NCBI GenBank assembly: GCA_031472005.1
Contig: PZJY01000001.1
Coordinates: 1,736,001 to 1,800,000, forward strand
Direction of reading: 5' to 3'
DNA: 64,000 nt
Source of the DNA: Tetracladium setigerum
Lineage: Eukaryota; Ascomycota; Leotiomycetes; Helotiales
Part shown: positions 21,511 to 32,437 of the stretch, one piece after another
How positions within the stretch are numbered: the first letter of the stretch is position 1
Layout: each line of letters opens with the position of its first letter
Position numbers and translations under genes: made by a program
Notes under the pieces: generated by a model
The model's input: only the letters and a program-made list of their open reading frames with translations
Told to the model about the DNA's origin: nothing
The model's database searches: none

Positions 21511-21983
21511 GTTTTTGAGAGAATATCTAAATTGCATATAGAGTGGAGGAAAGAGAGTTGATACCCAGGAGGTTGGACAATGGTCGGAAGCTGAAGGTCT
21601 GGCTTGGCAGGAAATTATTTCTACTTTTCTTATCGAAGTTGGATACGAATTGCGGTCTTGGATAATTCTAGGTAGATAAAATATAAGTAGTTTCTTTTTA
21701 ATGAGTCTCAGATGTATACATTGTCTTGTTTCTCAAACAAAATATAGGATGCATCATGCATGTACGTTCAGATTGAAGGAAATGAAGTCCTGTGAAATTG
21801 CAGCGGAGAACACGCTTCGCGTTGATTATCTGCTTTAGAATGTGAGCAGACTTTCTTGCGGATAGAAGATCGAACTGAGGATGCTATTATGTTAAGCACA
21901 TTAAAAAGAGTAGTGAGTGTACCGTATATACGAAACCGGAGTGGAAAATAACTCGAATCCTCTCAACCCACCATCTCAACCCC
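21511..21983. other. Convergent 3' region, no gene seen
   Basis: 473 bp between the exporter stop and the MAPEG-like stop on the other strand. AT-rich; expected to hold both terminators. Nothing else recognised. Confidence 0.45.
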
Positions 21984-22598
21984 TCACAACTTCCTCCCCG
22001 CCAAATACATCAACGTAATACACGCCGTATTCCCCGTCCACCAAAAATATCCTCTCACACGACTATACTTCTCCTGCTCGATCCCAATATACGCCGCGGC
22101 ATAAGCCACCCTCGCCAAAGAATACATAGTCATCAAGCCGTTGATCTTCGTCCTCTCCACGCCAGCATGGAGAGCCAAAAGCACGGCGGCAGCGAAAAAG
22201 GCGAATCCTTCGACCGAGTTGGCGTGCGCGGATTCCCAGCGCTTGAGCATGGCGAGGGTGCGTGGTGGGAGCTCTGAGCCGTATTTGGCGAGGTCTTCGC
22301 GCGGGGAGACGTTGTGATCTACGCCGAGGCTGGTGGAGAGGGGGGTTTAGTATATCTGTGTATGATGTGTTTATCTCTTTGGCGGAGGTGCACGTACTAT
22401 TGTTTGGGTGTTCGCGAGGAGAGGAGTCCATAGGACCAGAACCAATTGGCGAGGAGAAAAGTGGCAGCTAGATTAGGAGGAGTGGCATCGGTTGGCTGGA
22501 GTGCCCGAAGTCCAATGGTGGTTAGGAAAGGCCTGGTGAAGATATATATAATTAGTTGATATGTTTCTCGACTACTAGGAGCAGTTGAGCGCTCACAT
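21984..22598 (-). CDS. MAPEG-like membrane protein
   Basis: About 160 residues with several hydrophobic helices. The C-terminal exon reads RWESAHANSVEGFAFFAAAV, NGLMTMYSLARVAYAAAYIG and VRGYFWWTGNTACITLMYL, the pattern of MAPEG-type proteins (membrane-associated eicosanoid/glutathione metabolism family), where the Asn/Glu of AHANSVEGF and the Arg of LARVAY are conserved. The middle exon junction (about 22398-22332) reads YLGVDHNVSPREDLAKYG. The first exon appears to end after AT of the start codon: AT at 22598-22597, a GTGAGC donor, and an acceptor at 22534-22533, so that ATG is formed by splicing (Met-Pro-Phe-Leu-Thr-Thr). That start is inference. Function in fungi is unknown. Confidence 0.82.
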
Positions 22599-25199
22599 TG
22601 TGTAAAGAGAGGCGGTATTTTGCTTAGTACTCTCACGAGGCTAACAGTAGTAGAAAACTTTTAGACAAGGACTTGAATGCGCAAGTGAACTGATGACATT
22701 GGAAACAGTACTTATATACCTAGGTACTCTGATGAGAACATTGTTGTCTGCTGTGCCGCAGATGGACCGTTACGGCGTCCTCGCATCCAACAGCCACTCA
22801 CAATGGCAGTGAGAACGGAACGATTGTGGAACTATACCGATGGTGGGCGGAGGATCGAACGACTTAGGTCCGATTAACCAATCAACACAGATGCACAAAG
22901 CACTCTGCACGTCAGAACTCGGAAAGCGTATTCCGTTTCTTGACGGTTTCTGAGGGAACAATTTCCTGATATTTTGATCAGAACTTGAATTTTGCTGGTG
23001 AAAAATAACCTGGATGAACATTCCGTATGAATATTGTAAAATTAGATAGCGTGCCTGAAATCTGGAGCTTAGAAAACCATTCGAAAAAGAGACGAAATGC
23101 AATCAAAGATGGACCTGATGGTTAATTGTGGCTACATTACTATACAGTCCGTGAATATAAACGTTCCGCAATAATTTCAGAGGACATCCTGATGTGAGAT
23201 TCTATGTAGAGTAGAAATCTCACCACCCAAACACAGTGGTGAGTGACCTCCACTACCACTATTTGCTTGGTGATCGAAAGAATATGGGCAGGAAAGCGAT
23301 CCTTGACTTGCAAACCTGATGTATCAAACAGTGTGATGAGAGATTTCACAAATAGAAAGCAGTATTTGATGAAGCTTGAAGCACACTACTTGCCCATGGC
23401 CGTAGGAGACGTACGTGCCAGCAAAACTAAATTGGGTCCCCACGAAATGTGTATAGACACAAGTCAGATCTGGGGAAGGAATAAGCTCACTCGAGCGCCC
23501 CCTTCCAAGATATATTTCCATCTCCAGACCAACAAGTGGCCCACCCCCACAGCAGGCTGTCCCACTCTTAACTTTTCCCAAGGGGCTGACCTGGGTCGGA
23601 AAGCCTGAGGATCGAAAAAGAGCACGAAGTATCAGGGCCTGGGAGAATTCAAGTCGTGATGCTAAGAAGGAGTAAGGATGATTCCGTGCAAGATAGACGC
23701 GGAGTTGGATGTGTACAGCACTGGGCTTGGACTCTGCCGTGTATCGGCAGTTTATAATGCCTCTGAATAATTTTCCAGTCTGGTAAAGGATGCCTCTTTA
23801 CATTCTTCATCTCCAACTGCAATTATGCGCGATGCTGGTCAGCCACAGTCTGGTTGTTGGCAGTGCGGTGTTGAAGAGAGCCAAATAATGTGCATATTCA
23901 ATTGTTTTATTCATGGTTTGTGCATTTTTTAATAATCCAAGGGTGTGTTGACTTTTCAAGCTCCGGAACCAAAGTCTAGGTACCCAGGCGGTTGCACAAG
24001 AAAGGATGCGCGACGCGGCTAGATTTGGAAATAGGTGGTGTGGTGAAGTCTGGGGATAAATATAGGTCGCATTAGCGGTCGGAAGTTCCCAGATAGTTCC
24101 TCTCGCTCATGGAGCTATTAGGCTTATGTAATGTCTGTTCTGGAAGGAACCGGGCTTGAGATCACTAGACCACGAAGTGAACGGCCAGGCGTATTTACTC
24201 GTTCTTGCCAGCAAGATAGATCATTCGTGATCAAGTGATGTCCTCCTCCATGGCGAATCCGGGGAACTGGAAAGTCAACATCGACGAACAAACTTCTGAC
24301 ATTCCTGCTCGGTAGATCCACATTCTCCTTTGCATTAAACCTGTTGAGGAGATGGGCTTGTGGTTCTGCACAGCTATTCGTGGTTGTGTTGTAGAGGCGC
24401 ATTTGAGTGCCTGCGGGCAGGTGGTGTTTGGTTGCGAAGGAAGAGGCGCAGGCAAAAGCATCCGAGATCAGGAGTGATGCACTCACCCCCTTTGCCAGCC
24501 ACGCCTTGCCCAATTGGGTATGGACTGCCTTCGCTTAACCTTTCTTGGCATTCTCTTGTTGTTGTCGAGAATAGAATCCTGCCAAGTCACTACCGAACAT
24601 CATCAAGTTTGTTGCATCTCCATCGATCTGTTGGAGGCTGGAGATTCTTGTCCTCAGCATGAATGTAATACGAACAGCCCAAAAGGGGATTATGGACCAG
24701 GAGGTGAGATGTATCTAACCTTGCCTTTTGAATTGCAAGCTGCAATCCCCCGCACGAGGTTGTGCTTTCAAGATGCAACCTCCTCCTCACAAATGACCCT
24801 TGCACTCCGGCTGAGGGACAGACTCACACACTTCCAATGGCGCATGTATCAATTCGGGGCACCTCAAGTTAGTCAATATCATGCCGTTGGTACCTGGCTA
24901 CCAAAGATAGCCTTTCCAGATTGAAATGTATTTGTTGGCGGGCAGGGCCACAAATGTTTTTGATATTTGTTTGGGTGTATCCCGCTTGGTTTTCTCCGAT
25001 CTAGAATCTCTTCATCTGAACTTGCTGCACTTATTGTCGCCTCACTTCAACTTCACCATTCACCTTGACTTCACTGTTCTTTGTCAGCCAGTGGGAACGC
25101 AAACATTTATCAACCTCATGCTGCGACTTCTTCTTCTTCCTCTAGACTTGACCAGTCTAGTCGATCGCACCCCCAACGACAAGCCAGAAGACTCACAAA
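22599..25199. other. Long intergenic region, one weak ORF
   Basis: 2.6 kb without a well-supported gene. The only candidate is the small secreted-type frame at 24520-24924, listed separately. The last 100 bp before 25200 form a pyrimidine-rich leader for the following gene. Confidence 0.4.
24520..24924 (+). CDS. Possible small secreted Cys-containing protein (weak)
   Basis: 134-residue frame that begins MDCLRLTFLGILLLLSRIES, which resembles a signal peptide, followed by a segment with several cysteines (VCC, CPQHEC). The rest has no recognisable domain. The frame overlaps an open minus-strand frame of similar length, and codon usage is not convincing. It may be chance. RNA evidence or an orthologue would be needed to accept it. 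Confidence 0.2.
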   Translation: MDCLRLTFLGILLLLSRIESCQVTTEHHQVCCISIDLLEAGDSCPQHECNTNSPKGDYGPGGEMYLTLPFELQAAIPRTRLCFQDATSSSQMTLALRLRDRLTHFQWRMYQFGAPQVSQYHAVGTWLPKIAFPD

Positions 25200-27344
25200 A
25201 TGCGTCTCTTTCTGCGAGAAGCAGTCGACTGCAAGCCTGGCACACATTGGTACACGTGCAATTCCCCTATATATCGAGGATGCTGTTCTGTTGATGCTTG
25301 TCATAATTTGGGATGTCCAGATGATGCACAACCAGTTTCGCCTTCCACATCTAGCACAACGACAATCCAACAGCCCACGGGAACATTTACCACAGTTCTA
25401 TCTGTTGTCACAGTTACTCCGACAATCCCTCTTCTATCGAGCTCGACTCCCATAGCCATCTCAGCCGCACAGTCAGGATCAGTCACGAGCATCCTTCCGA
25501 AGACGGCAAATGCCGCCAGTACTACTCTATCAGTAACGCCACAGGCGACCGAGACCAACGTATCGGCGTTTTCCTCGCCAAAAAAGACATCAATCATCGC
25601 TGGCTCGGTCTCGGGATTTGTGGCATTAGCGGCCATTGGGGTATTGATATGGTATTGTCTTCGTAGACGGGCAAGCAAGCGAGCTTCGCAGGAGTACCTT
25701 GTACAGCCAAATCAACCGATCTTCCGAGAGTTGACAGTTGATGAGTCTCAACATTTGAGAGGAGATGACGTGTTTGCTCCGTTTGGAGGTACATACATAT
25801 GCTCCGTCTATTCTAAAGGACTAAACTGACAACAACAGGATATCAAAGAAGCCCCTCTCAGCAACAGAGACGAGTCAGTGATCACAGTACGAAATCCCAG
25901 CAAACCATCATCGTCAACCGAGAGGCTCCCCAGCTACTTGATGATGGCGATGCACCACTTCCAGATTTTGAGAAGAGCTCTGTGACCGCACCGCCACTGA
26001 TCGATCATCCAGCATTACACCCACTACCTGGCCAATCTCCAGAAGTACCGACCTATCATCCAGGACAAAAAGTAACCTCTCCAGATTTGGCACATCACCC
26101 TGCATATCTCGCAAAGCATCCTTCTTTGGTGAACAAACAACACACGGGTCAACCGAGTGCCAATTTTGGCGGACCTTCAGAGACATATCACTTCAGGAGA
26201 CCTGGATCGTTCTCGTCAAGCCCTCCAAGGAAGCTCAATCGCCTGTCCAATTCTCTACTTCGAAAATCCTATATTCCAATTAAAATCGAGGAAGCACAGA
26301 GTAGGAGAGACGTCGACAGTGCGTCTCCAATTTCAGGTCGCTCTGAACTTCCCGCAGTGGTACCGCAAGAGCTTAGTTCCACGCCTCTCAAGGGTTTAAC
26401 AGAGTAAGCATGTTCAGACTCGCAGCCGAAAGACGCCTTTGCACTCCTGAACAGAGCATATCGGATGCTAGTCGTGGTCTTGAAGAACGCCCTTCAATGA
26501 ATCCTCTCCCAAAGGCGCCTCGAGATGGTGAAAGACCCTTGGAATGTTCAAATCCACCTGTTGAGACAGATAATTCGTATCAATCGCCACAAATTCCACA
26601 ATACCAACCATCCCCACGCTCTGTAGATTCCCCCGATCTTCAATCACCTTACTACCAATCCCACATCGTCTCTCCCAACGTCCCAGATGGAAAGTTCATT
26701 GCGTTTGGCCATCGCTTCGACAAGACTCCCAAGTCTCACAAATGCAGATGCCTGCTCGCAAGAAGTCTCCTCCAACATCAAGATACTCAACGCCAGTCAT
26801 GACCAATTCCCCATCGCCTCCTCAGCGCCCACGAATCGATACCACCATGACGACGAAACTTTCACGCTCTCCGCCTCGCAAGACAGAGCGAAGCAGGAAA
26901 CTCAGAGAGAGTCTTGGAAAAGGAAATGAACATGTCATGTCTTGGGCTACCTACAACCATTCGAACACATCGTCCATGTCATCAGTAACTTCCAAAAAGA
27001 TGGCTTCCAAAGAAGACTTGGTTTCTCCCGCAGCAGTTCTGCAATCAATGAGGGAAGAAGATGAAAGCTCTGTCCTGCCACGAGAGTATTCCTCGAGATC
27101 CAACCACCAGGAGGAGACATTCAAGCCCGCCGAGTATGAGAGATGGAGTGGAAGTACTGCTCTATTGCAACCAAGTCCCGTTTCACCAGTCGAAACAATC
27201 TCTGTATCGCCATCTTGCTATTCCCAGGATGTGGATGGGTATCGATACTCTTCTGCTGTAGCTGCGTATACCGGAAAGGCATTGCCTGAACTACCAGGGG
27301 AAGTGGTAGATGACCGCCGAGAGCTTCCAAGTCCAGGTGTTTAG
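25200..27344 (+). CDS. Single-pass surface protein with Cys-rich ectodomain and long cytoplasmic tail
   Basis: The N-terminus is a small Cys-rich module (DCKPGTHWYTCNS, RGCCSVDACHNLGCPDDAQP), followed by a Ser/Thr/Pro-rich region that is likely O-glycosylated, one membrane helix (IIAGSVSGFVALAAIGVLIW), a basic stop-transfer and a roughly 500-residue disordered tail rich in Pro, Ser and short KSPP-like motifs. The layout resembles fungal surface sensors, although no WSC domain is present and no classic signal peptide precedes the first Cys. Intron 1 (about 25790-25839) and intron 2 (about 26406-26472, GTAAGC to TAG) join frames cleanly. The third frame change, near 26728, has no good splice pair; one extra C in the CCC run at 26728-26730 would connect DKTP to the MPARKKSPPTSRYSTPV frame. 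Family function is unknown. Confidence 0.75.
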
Positions 27345-27863
27345 AAGTAAAATGAATAACGCCATGCCATTTTACCAATTGGGAGGAGAGACCATTTTGG
27401 GATATTTTGATTTGGATGGCGTTAAAAGTCCACCGAATAGTTGGCTTGGGTCCTCTTTCTTTGCACCCTTTTGTTTTATTGGCGAATTTTTGTTCAGATA
27501 CCCATTTCTTTTCTTTTTCTTTTTTTGTTGCCTTTCCTTTCCTACCTACCTGGAGGTATTCATGCACGCATGCATAGATACGTGGCAACAACTTTGCGTG
27601 GCCTTCCCTTACATCTGGCGAGAGAGCTAGACTCTGTTTTCTCAGGACTACCCACAAATCAAGTAGTTGAGACGAGAAGATAGAAACTAAGAATAAAGAC
27701 AATTCAAAATAGAATTAAACCAGTACTATTGAATTGCGGTAATCCCAAAAAAGGTCATGGCCGAGTAATAAAGGAATAACTGCGAACCTATTCTTCCATT
27801 GCATCCCATTTGCTTATCAACAACCCCTCTTGACCTTCAAAAACCGCAAGATTACCAACTTCA

Positions 27864-28097
27864 TCAAGGTAGGTACACACATATGCCATCGCCAGTCAAG
27901 CAAGCTATACCCACCCAACGCATAACAAAAAAGGATACATTTCCAAATTTCTCCCATACGTGATACGCCCCCAAAAACCCAAAGACACTCCCTACACACA
28001 GGATTTTTGCCAAGTCTTGTATCGCAGCTGGTGCCTCTCGAGTCTGCACAACGCCTTTGAAGGATCCTACTGTACCGGCTCTATCTATGTCCGCCAA
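27864..28097 (-). CDS. Possible small single-pass membrane protein (weak, start unknown)
   Basis: Open frame reading ADIDRAGTVGSFKGVVQT, then EAPAAIQDLAKILCVGSVFG and FLGAYHVWEKFGN. This has protein-like composition and one hydrophobic segment, reminiscent of small mitochondrial inner-membrane proteins. The frame has no ATG (it opens at TTG 28097), so an upstream exon would be needed, and I cannot place it. The opposite strand is also open and shows plausible splice signals, so the strand is uncertain. Confidence 0.25.
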   Translation of the reverse strand: MADIDRAGTVGSFKGVVQTREAPAAIQDLAKILCVGSVFGFLGAYHVWEKFGNVSFFVMRWVGIACLTGDGICVYLP

Positions 28098-28387
28098 GGG
28101 CGATCCCCTCGTGGTATTTTCTTCTTCTCAAGATGGGCGTACGGTAAGTACGTAGGGTACGGTGCATGGATTAGAATCCCTCTTGGGGAGAATGAGACTG
28201 TTAATAGGTGAGTACCCGTGATCCTTCGGGGTAGGAATCCTTTTTGGGATTTTGGTGATGCCTGAGGAGAAAAGACCGGTGTCGCAGATGAGGGAGTCAG
28301 GGAATTTGCATAGACTGATCTGGAAATCCAAGAAAGTTGGGGATAGAATTTTTGAATTTCCACTGTTATTGAATAACGTATTATTGA

Positions 28388-28424
28388 TATATATATATGT
28401 GTGTGTGTTTGTGTGTGTGTGTTT
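28388..28424. repeat. AT/GT dinucleotide microsatellite
   Basis: About six AT units followed by two blocks of GT units separated by TTT. Confidence 0.85.
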
Positions 28425-28930
28425 CATGTGAAAGTGATTGCAAAAAGATTTTGGATAGAATTATAACAATGAAATAGCAGTACTATTCAGCCAGTGGATG
28501 AAAATAAGACGAAGGCAATCCGATTGAACAGACTCTAGCCTTGAAAGTGGAACCGGCGGCTAGCCATCTCCCTAAATATGAAAGATCTTGTATCGCTGTT
28601 CAATATTCAAGATATTCTCAAGGTCTCTGTATAATATCACATTCAGTCCACCCCACCCACCACCATTCTCTATCCAGGAAGTAAAGTAAAAAAAACGAGT
28701 CCGCTGTCAATCTAACTCCCCGGCCGAAATACGAGCCTAGTGGCGCAGTCCCAGCATTTATAAATCCCATACGCCCAACCACCATGCAATTTCGTTTCGC
28801 TTTCCATCCACGAGTCCACTTTTGGTATATCATTTTTTCAAAGAAACCCACCTTAACCAATTAGTCGACATGGGACTTACTCTTTGGATTCATTGCCAAC
28901 TAACGGGCAAAAAAAATAAGAAGGAGTAAA

Positions 28931-29658
28931 TCAGTTCCCATAACCCATCAGCTTCGTAATCTCATCCAAGAGTTCTTGGAGATCGTCGTCGGTGATCTTG
29001 TCTGTGAGGGAGGGAATGAGAGTTTTTGCTTCCTCGGCCGAGTCGCAGCAAAGTGAGCCTATATTTTTGAGCTTGGGTCAGTCGTAACTTCCGGTTTTGT
29101 AGATATTCGAGAAAGACATACCGAGTTGTGCTCGCTCGAACTTCGCAAGCTCTTTGTGGGCAGAGAGGAGACGTTCCACAGCTTCCACATTTTCCTTTCG
29201 CTTGAATCGTGCAAAGTGATCTAGGTAGTCGGTTGTCTTTACGAGCATTCTATTGAGATAGCGTTAGCTTTTAGCTTTCCTTTCTGTATCGCAGCTGGCC
29301 AATTCTCCTTGTGGCAATCATCCCTAGACTGCTCCTTGAATCAGATACTGAGCCATTACCAGCACCAAGAGCATTCAGCCCTTTCTATCCCATCCATTGT
29401 AAAGTCCCATGTCCGATTTCGTAATGATACCCTCGTCATAAACAACCAAAGAAACATGCGAACATACTCAGTCTCATTCATATTCTTTCGATCAGCCCTC
29501 CTCTTCGCAACCAAAGCATTGATAACCAGCGCAGCCTCACTATGCGTCAAAGCATCCACATCCTGAAACTCCCCTAGCTTCAACTCTGCCGCGGCCTCCT
29601 CATCTCCTTGTGGTGGTTCGCGGGTACGTGATGTTGGGGCGGGGGCGCCTGTTCCCAT
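28931..29658 (-). CDS. RPB4: DNA-directed RNA polymerase II subunit RPB4
   Basis: Three exons, about 148 residues. The first exon contains ELKLGEFQDVDALTHSEAAL and VINALVAKRRADRKNMNETE, the typical start of Rpb4 with its HRDC-like fold. A 218-bp intron (29467-29250) and a second intron near 29060-29122 precede the conserved C-terminus MLVKTTDYLDHFARFKRKEN, FERAQLGSLCCDSAEEAKTL and DKITDDDLQELLDEITKLM. Rpb4 pairs with Rpb7 to form the stalk of Pol II and functions in transcription initiation, termination and mRNA export or decay. ATG at 29658; TGA at 28931-28933. It is divergent from TRS23 with a short shared promoter. Confidence 0.96.
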
Positions 29659-30053
29659 CTTGCCAGAAAAGCGCGGGGCAAAGCCTGAACGAGCTTGTCG
29701 CTATATATTCGTTTATACTGGCGAAGGTAATGAAACGATCGGATATCCTTGGGAGGTACTCGACGGTTTAGCGACTTTGAGGAGGCAAAGTTGTGGTGAA
29801 GGAGTGTTGTTGTCGTGGTGGGGGAGGTTGCGAGCTGAAGCTTGGGGATTTTCTTTAGAAGAACAAAAATCTGGGGAAGGGCCCGCTACGAGCGAGATCA
29901 ACCTCACTTCTTTGCGCCAATCACTCCACCTTCAACTCCCTAATTTCTCCCATCTTTTGAACCTATTCATCCAGTTACCTGATTGTTTCCGCAGCTTTAG
30001 GAATCAATTTTACATTCTAGGCTCGTTTGCGAACCCCCAGATCCGTCTCCAAG
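29659..30053. promoter_or_regulatory. Bidirectional promoter RPB4 / TRS23
   Basis: 395 bp between the divergent start codons of two housekeeping genes. It includes the untranslated leader of TRS23, since the TRS23 start codon is split by an intron. No specific site recognised. Confidence 0.5.
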
Positions 30054-30667
30054 ATGTATGTCCACCTTTCAGTTCCCCTGCCCGGATGGACACGACATTA
30101 TACTAACATTTAGACCACAGGGTCGTGTACGCATTAATCATAATCAACAAAGCCGGTGGACTGATTTACCAGCGGGATTTCACAGACGGCCTCAATAAAC
30201 TAAATATTAACGATTACCTCGTCCTAGCTGGCACATTTCATGGGTTTGTCCTCCCTTCCCTCCCTCCCTTCAACACTCCTTATAACCACACTTACACAGT
30301 ATCAAAGCTAACCCATAACCCCTCTCTCAGAGTCCACGCAATAACAACGCGCCTCCATCCTCTCCACACCGCTCCTCCCTCCTCCTCCCCCGCCCTTCTC
30401 GTTCGCCCCGAGCCCCCCTCTGGCATCGAAGTGCTCGAAACCGAGAACTTCCGTTTACAATGCTTCTCTACGCTCACAGGCACGAAGTTTCTGTTGTTTA
30501 CGGAACCGTTGCAGCCAAATACGGACAAGATTATGAGTAGGATTTATGAGTTGTATGCGGATTATGTGATGAAGAATCCCTTCTATCAGATGGAGATGCC
30601 GGTGAGGTGTGAGGGCTGGGAGAGGAGGTTGGTGGGGGAGATGAGGGTGTTGAATAGTGGACGGTGA
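30054..30667 (+). CDS. TRS23: TRAPP complex subunit Trs23 (sybindin-like)
   Basis: Longin-fold core subunit of the TRAPP tethering complexes, which act as exchange factor for Ypt1/Rab1 at ER-Golgi. About 153 residues over three exons. Exon 2 begins VVYALIIINKAGGLIYQRDF and contains LNINDYLVLAGTFHG; exon 3 has VHAITTRL, then LETENFRLQCFSTLTGTKFL and KIMSRIYELYADYVMKNPFY. The initiator ATG appears to be made by splicing: AT at 30054-30055, a GTATGT donor at 30056, the acceptor at 30120, then G at 30121. Second intron about 30244-30330. A Pro/Ser insertion (PSSSPALLVRPEPPSG) replaces a shorter loop. Stop at 30665-30667. Confidence 0.94.
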
Positions 30668-31087
30668 GGTGTCAGTTCCTGAGAGATCTAGGTTATGAAA
30701 TAATGCGATGGTTTGGGGCGAGGGGCGGCGTGATGAGGAATTAGACACGAGTGGATGTGGATGATAGGGCAAGAAAACTGAGAAGCGGAATATGGAATAG
30801 AATGGACCATCGGGAATTGTAGAAAGATGGCATAAGATGGCATCAAATATTGCTTCTAGGCTGGTTTCTAGCCACGCTTGGGGCGAGCCAAGATAGGGAG
30901 CATGGTGTCGAACACTGGCTCATACGGAAGGAGTAATTTGTGTTGAAAGAACATAAGGCAATATCAACACCAGGCTAATCACAGAGAGAATCAATGAACA
31001 AGCCAATTCCTTGATCGCCTTTCCTGGTGATATCTACTAGTGGTACATGCCCAACGCCTTCTGCAATGCTAAACCACAACTTTCGTT
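30668..31087. other. Convergent 3' region, no gene seen
   Basis: 420 bp between the TRS23 and RPN10 stops. Presumed terminators only. Confidence 0.45.
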
Positions 31088-32045
31088 CTACGCAAGGTCC
31101 ATCTTGTCTTCATCCTTGTCCTTCTTGGTATCTTTCTTATCATCACTTCTACCTCCACTGGGCTCACCATCTTTCGTCAACAGTGGCTCCTTCGCCTCAT
31201 CTCCTTCCGGAATTCCCTCCAACGCAGCCTTTCCCTCCTGTTCTGCTTTTGCCTTATTCTCCCTCTCAACTCTCGCCTTCTCATCCTCCATACTCATGCG
31301 CAATGCCAACGCCAACTCGGGATCCAAGCTTGGGTCGATACCGAACTCGAACGCCCCACTATCACCACCGGCATCGCCTCCTCCCATTCCAGCTCCACCA
31401 GATGACCCGTCTCCGTTCAGTATCGGTGATGTGATGAGTTGATCGCTAAGTAGTCCAGGTCCGGGTGGGATGACGGCAAGATGTGAACCTTCTCCTCCCT
31501 TGATAGCATCGTTGAAAGCGGTGAGCTTCTGGGTGATGTCGTCGTCCAATTCTCCAAATGATACGAAATCGATGGTGACGTTGTTCTTCTTCATTTTCTT
31601 CGCAAGCTTAACGAGCGTCTTCTCATCATCTGAAATCGACGAGCAGTTGAAGACGATGATTCGCTGTCGTTGGGATTTGTTCTGTCTGTGTTTGAGGGCA
31701 AGCTATTCAGATTAGCAAAGACACAAGTCGGCTGCTGACGTTACTTGGACTTACACCTGCGATTTGAATCCCCGTGGCCAAATGGCTCCCCCCTCTAATC
31801 TTACTCTTTGTGCGATGCAGACCCTCCAGAATCTTGCCATGGTCTGTTGTCAATGTGACCAACACCTCTGGACCCTTGCCTCCCATGCTCATCAGACCTA
31901 CGGACGATTCGGGATTTGCTTGTGTGACGGCGGTAAAGATGAGAGATACGGCGTCGGATTGTGCTTCGAATCTTGTTGGGGTGTAGTCTCCATTTCGGCT
32001 GCTTTCGCTGTTGTCCACCACTACCATTACTGCTTCCAAAACCAT
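31088..32045 (-). CDS. RPN10: 26S proteasome regulatory subunit Rpn10
   Basis: Ubiquitin receptor of the 19S regulatory particle. The N-terminal VWA domain begins MVLEAVMVVVDNSESSRNGD, with QSDAVSLIFTAVTQANPESS and SKIRGGSHLATGIQIAG. One intron (near 31700-31757) joins to LALKHRQNKSQRQRIIVFNC. The VWA domain ends around VTIDFVSFGELDDD. A ubiquitin-interacting motif follows: PSLDPELALALRMSMEDEKA, with the Leu-Ala-Leu-Ala-Leu core and the downstream Ser intact. The C-terminus is Lys/Asp-rich. About 295 residues, as usual for fungi. ATG at 32045. Divergent from the Borealin gene. Confidence 0.96.
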
Positions 32046-32437
32046 CTTGAGTTCGTGACCTCTGCGGAGGATTTGATATTTGGGAGAATGTTATAGGGTG
32101 TTTGATGGGTAATGAAAGGTTTGTTTGTTTTGCTTTAGTTGTAGGAGACGTGAAGTTGAGATGGGAAAGTTGTTGATGCTGAAGGAAGGCTCAAGGTAGC
32201 TTCGCCTGCGTGTACAGCACCTCCCCGGTCACCTTAGACCCACCGGCGCTTATTAGACGCGACAAGTAAACAAATGGATTCACCCAAACGATGTTCACCA
32301 GCCAGACAACATCACATCTACCTCCAACACAAAATCCATTCGCGCTTTTGCCATCTCACGAACGAGCGAAGCTCAGAAATTGCTCATTACGACACGCCTG
32401 AACCAGTCTCCAACTTACAAAATATAATCATCCCAAC
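32046..32437. promoter_or_regulatory. Bidirectional promoter RPN10 / Borealin
   Basis: 392 bp between divergent start codons. I looked for a proteasome-associated control element and saw no clear copy. Confidence 0.45.

Larger units (their letters stand above)
27345..28930. other. Intergenic with one weak small-protein candidate
   Basis: Contains a T-rich patch at about 27500-27535, a TA/GT microsatellite at 28388-28424 and the candidate frame at 27864-28097. No other coding sequence recognised. Confidence 0.4.

Noticed and set aside
20617..21537. 306-codon open frame on the minus strand
   Set aside because: It is antisense to the MFS exporter, rich in Asp/Glu/His as expected from reversed membrane codons, and has no domain.
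22840..22890. GTTCGATCC string on the minus strand resembling a tRNA T loop
   Set aside because: The presumed T stem is not complementary and no cloverleaf can be drawn.
24124..24513. 129-codon minus frame
   Set aside because: Opens at TTG, no family features, and overlaps other open frames.
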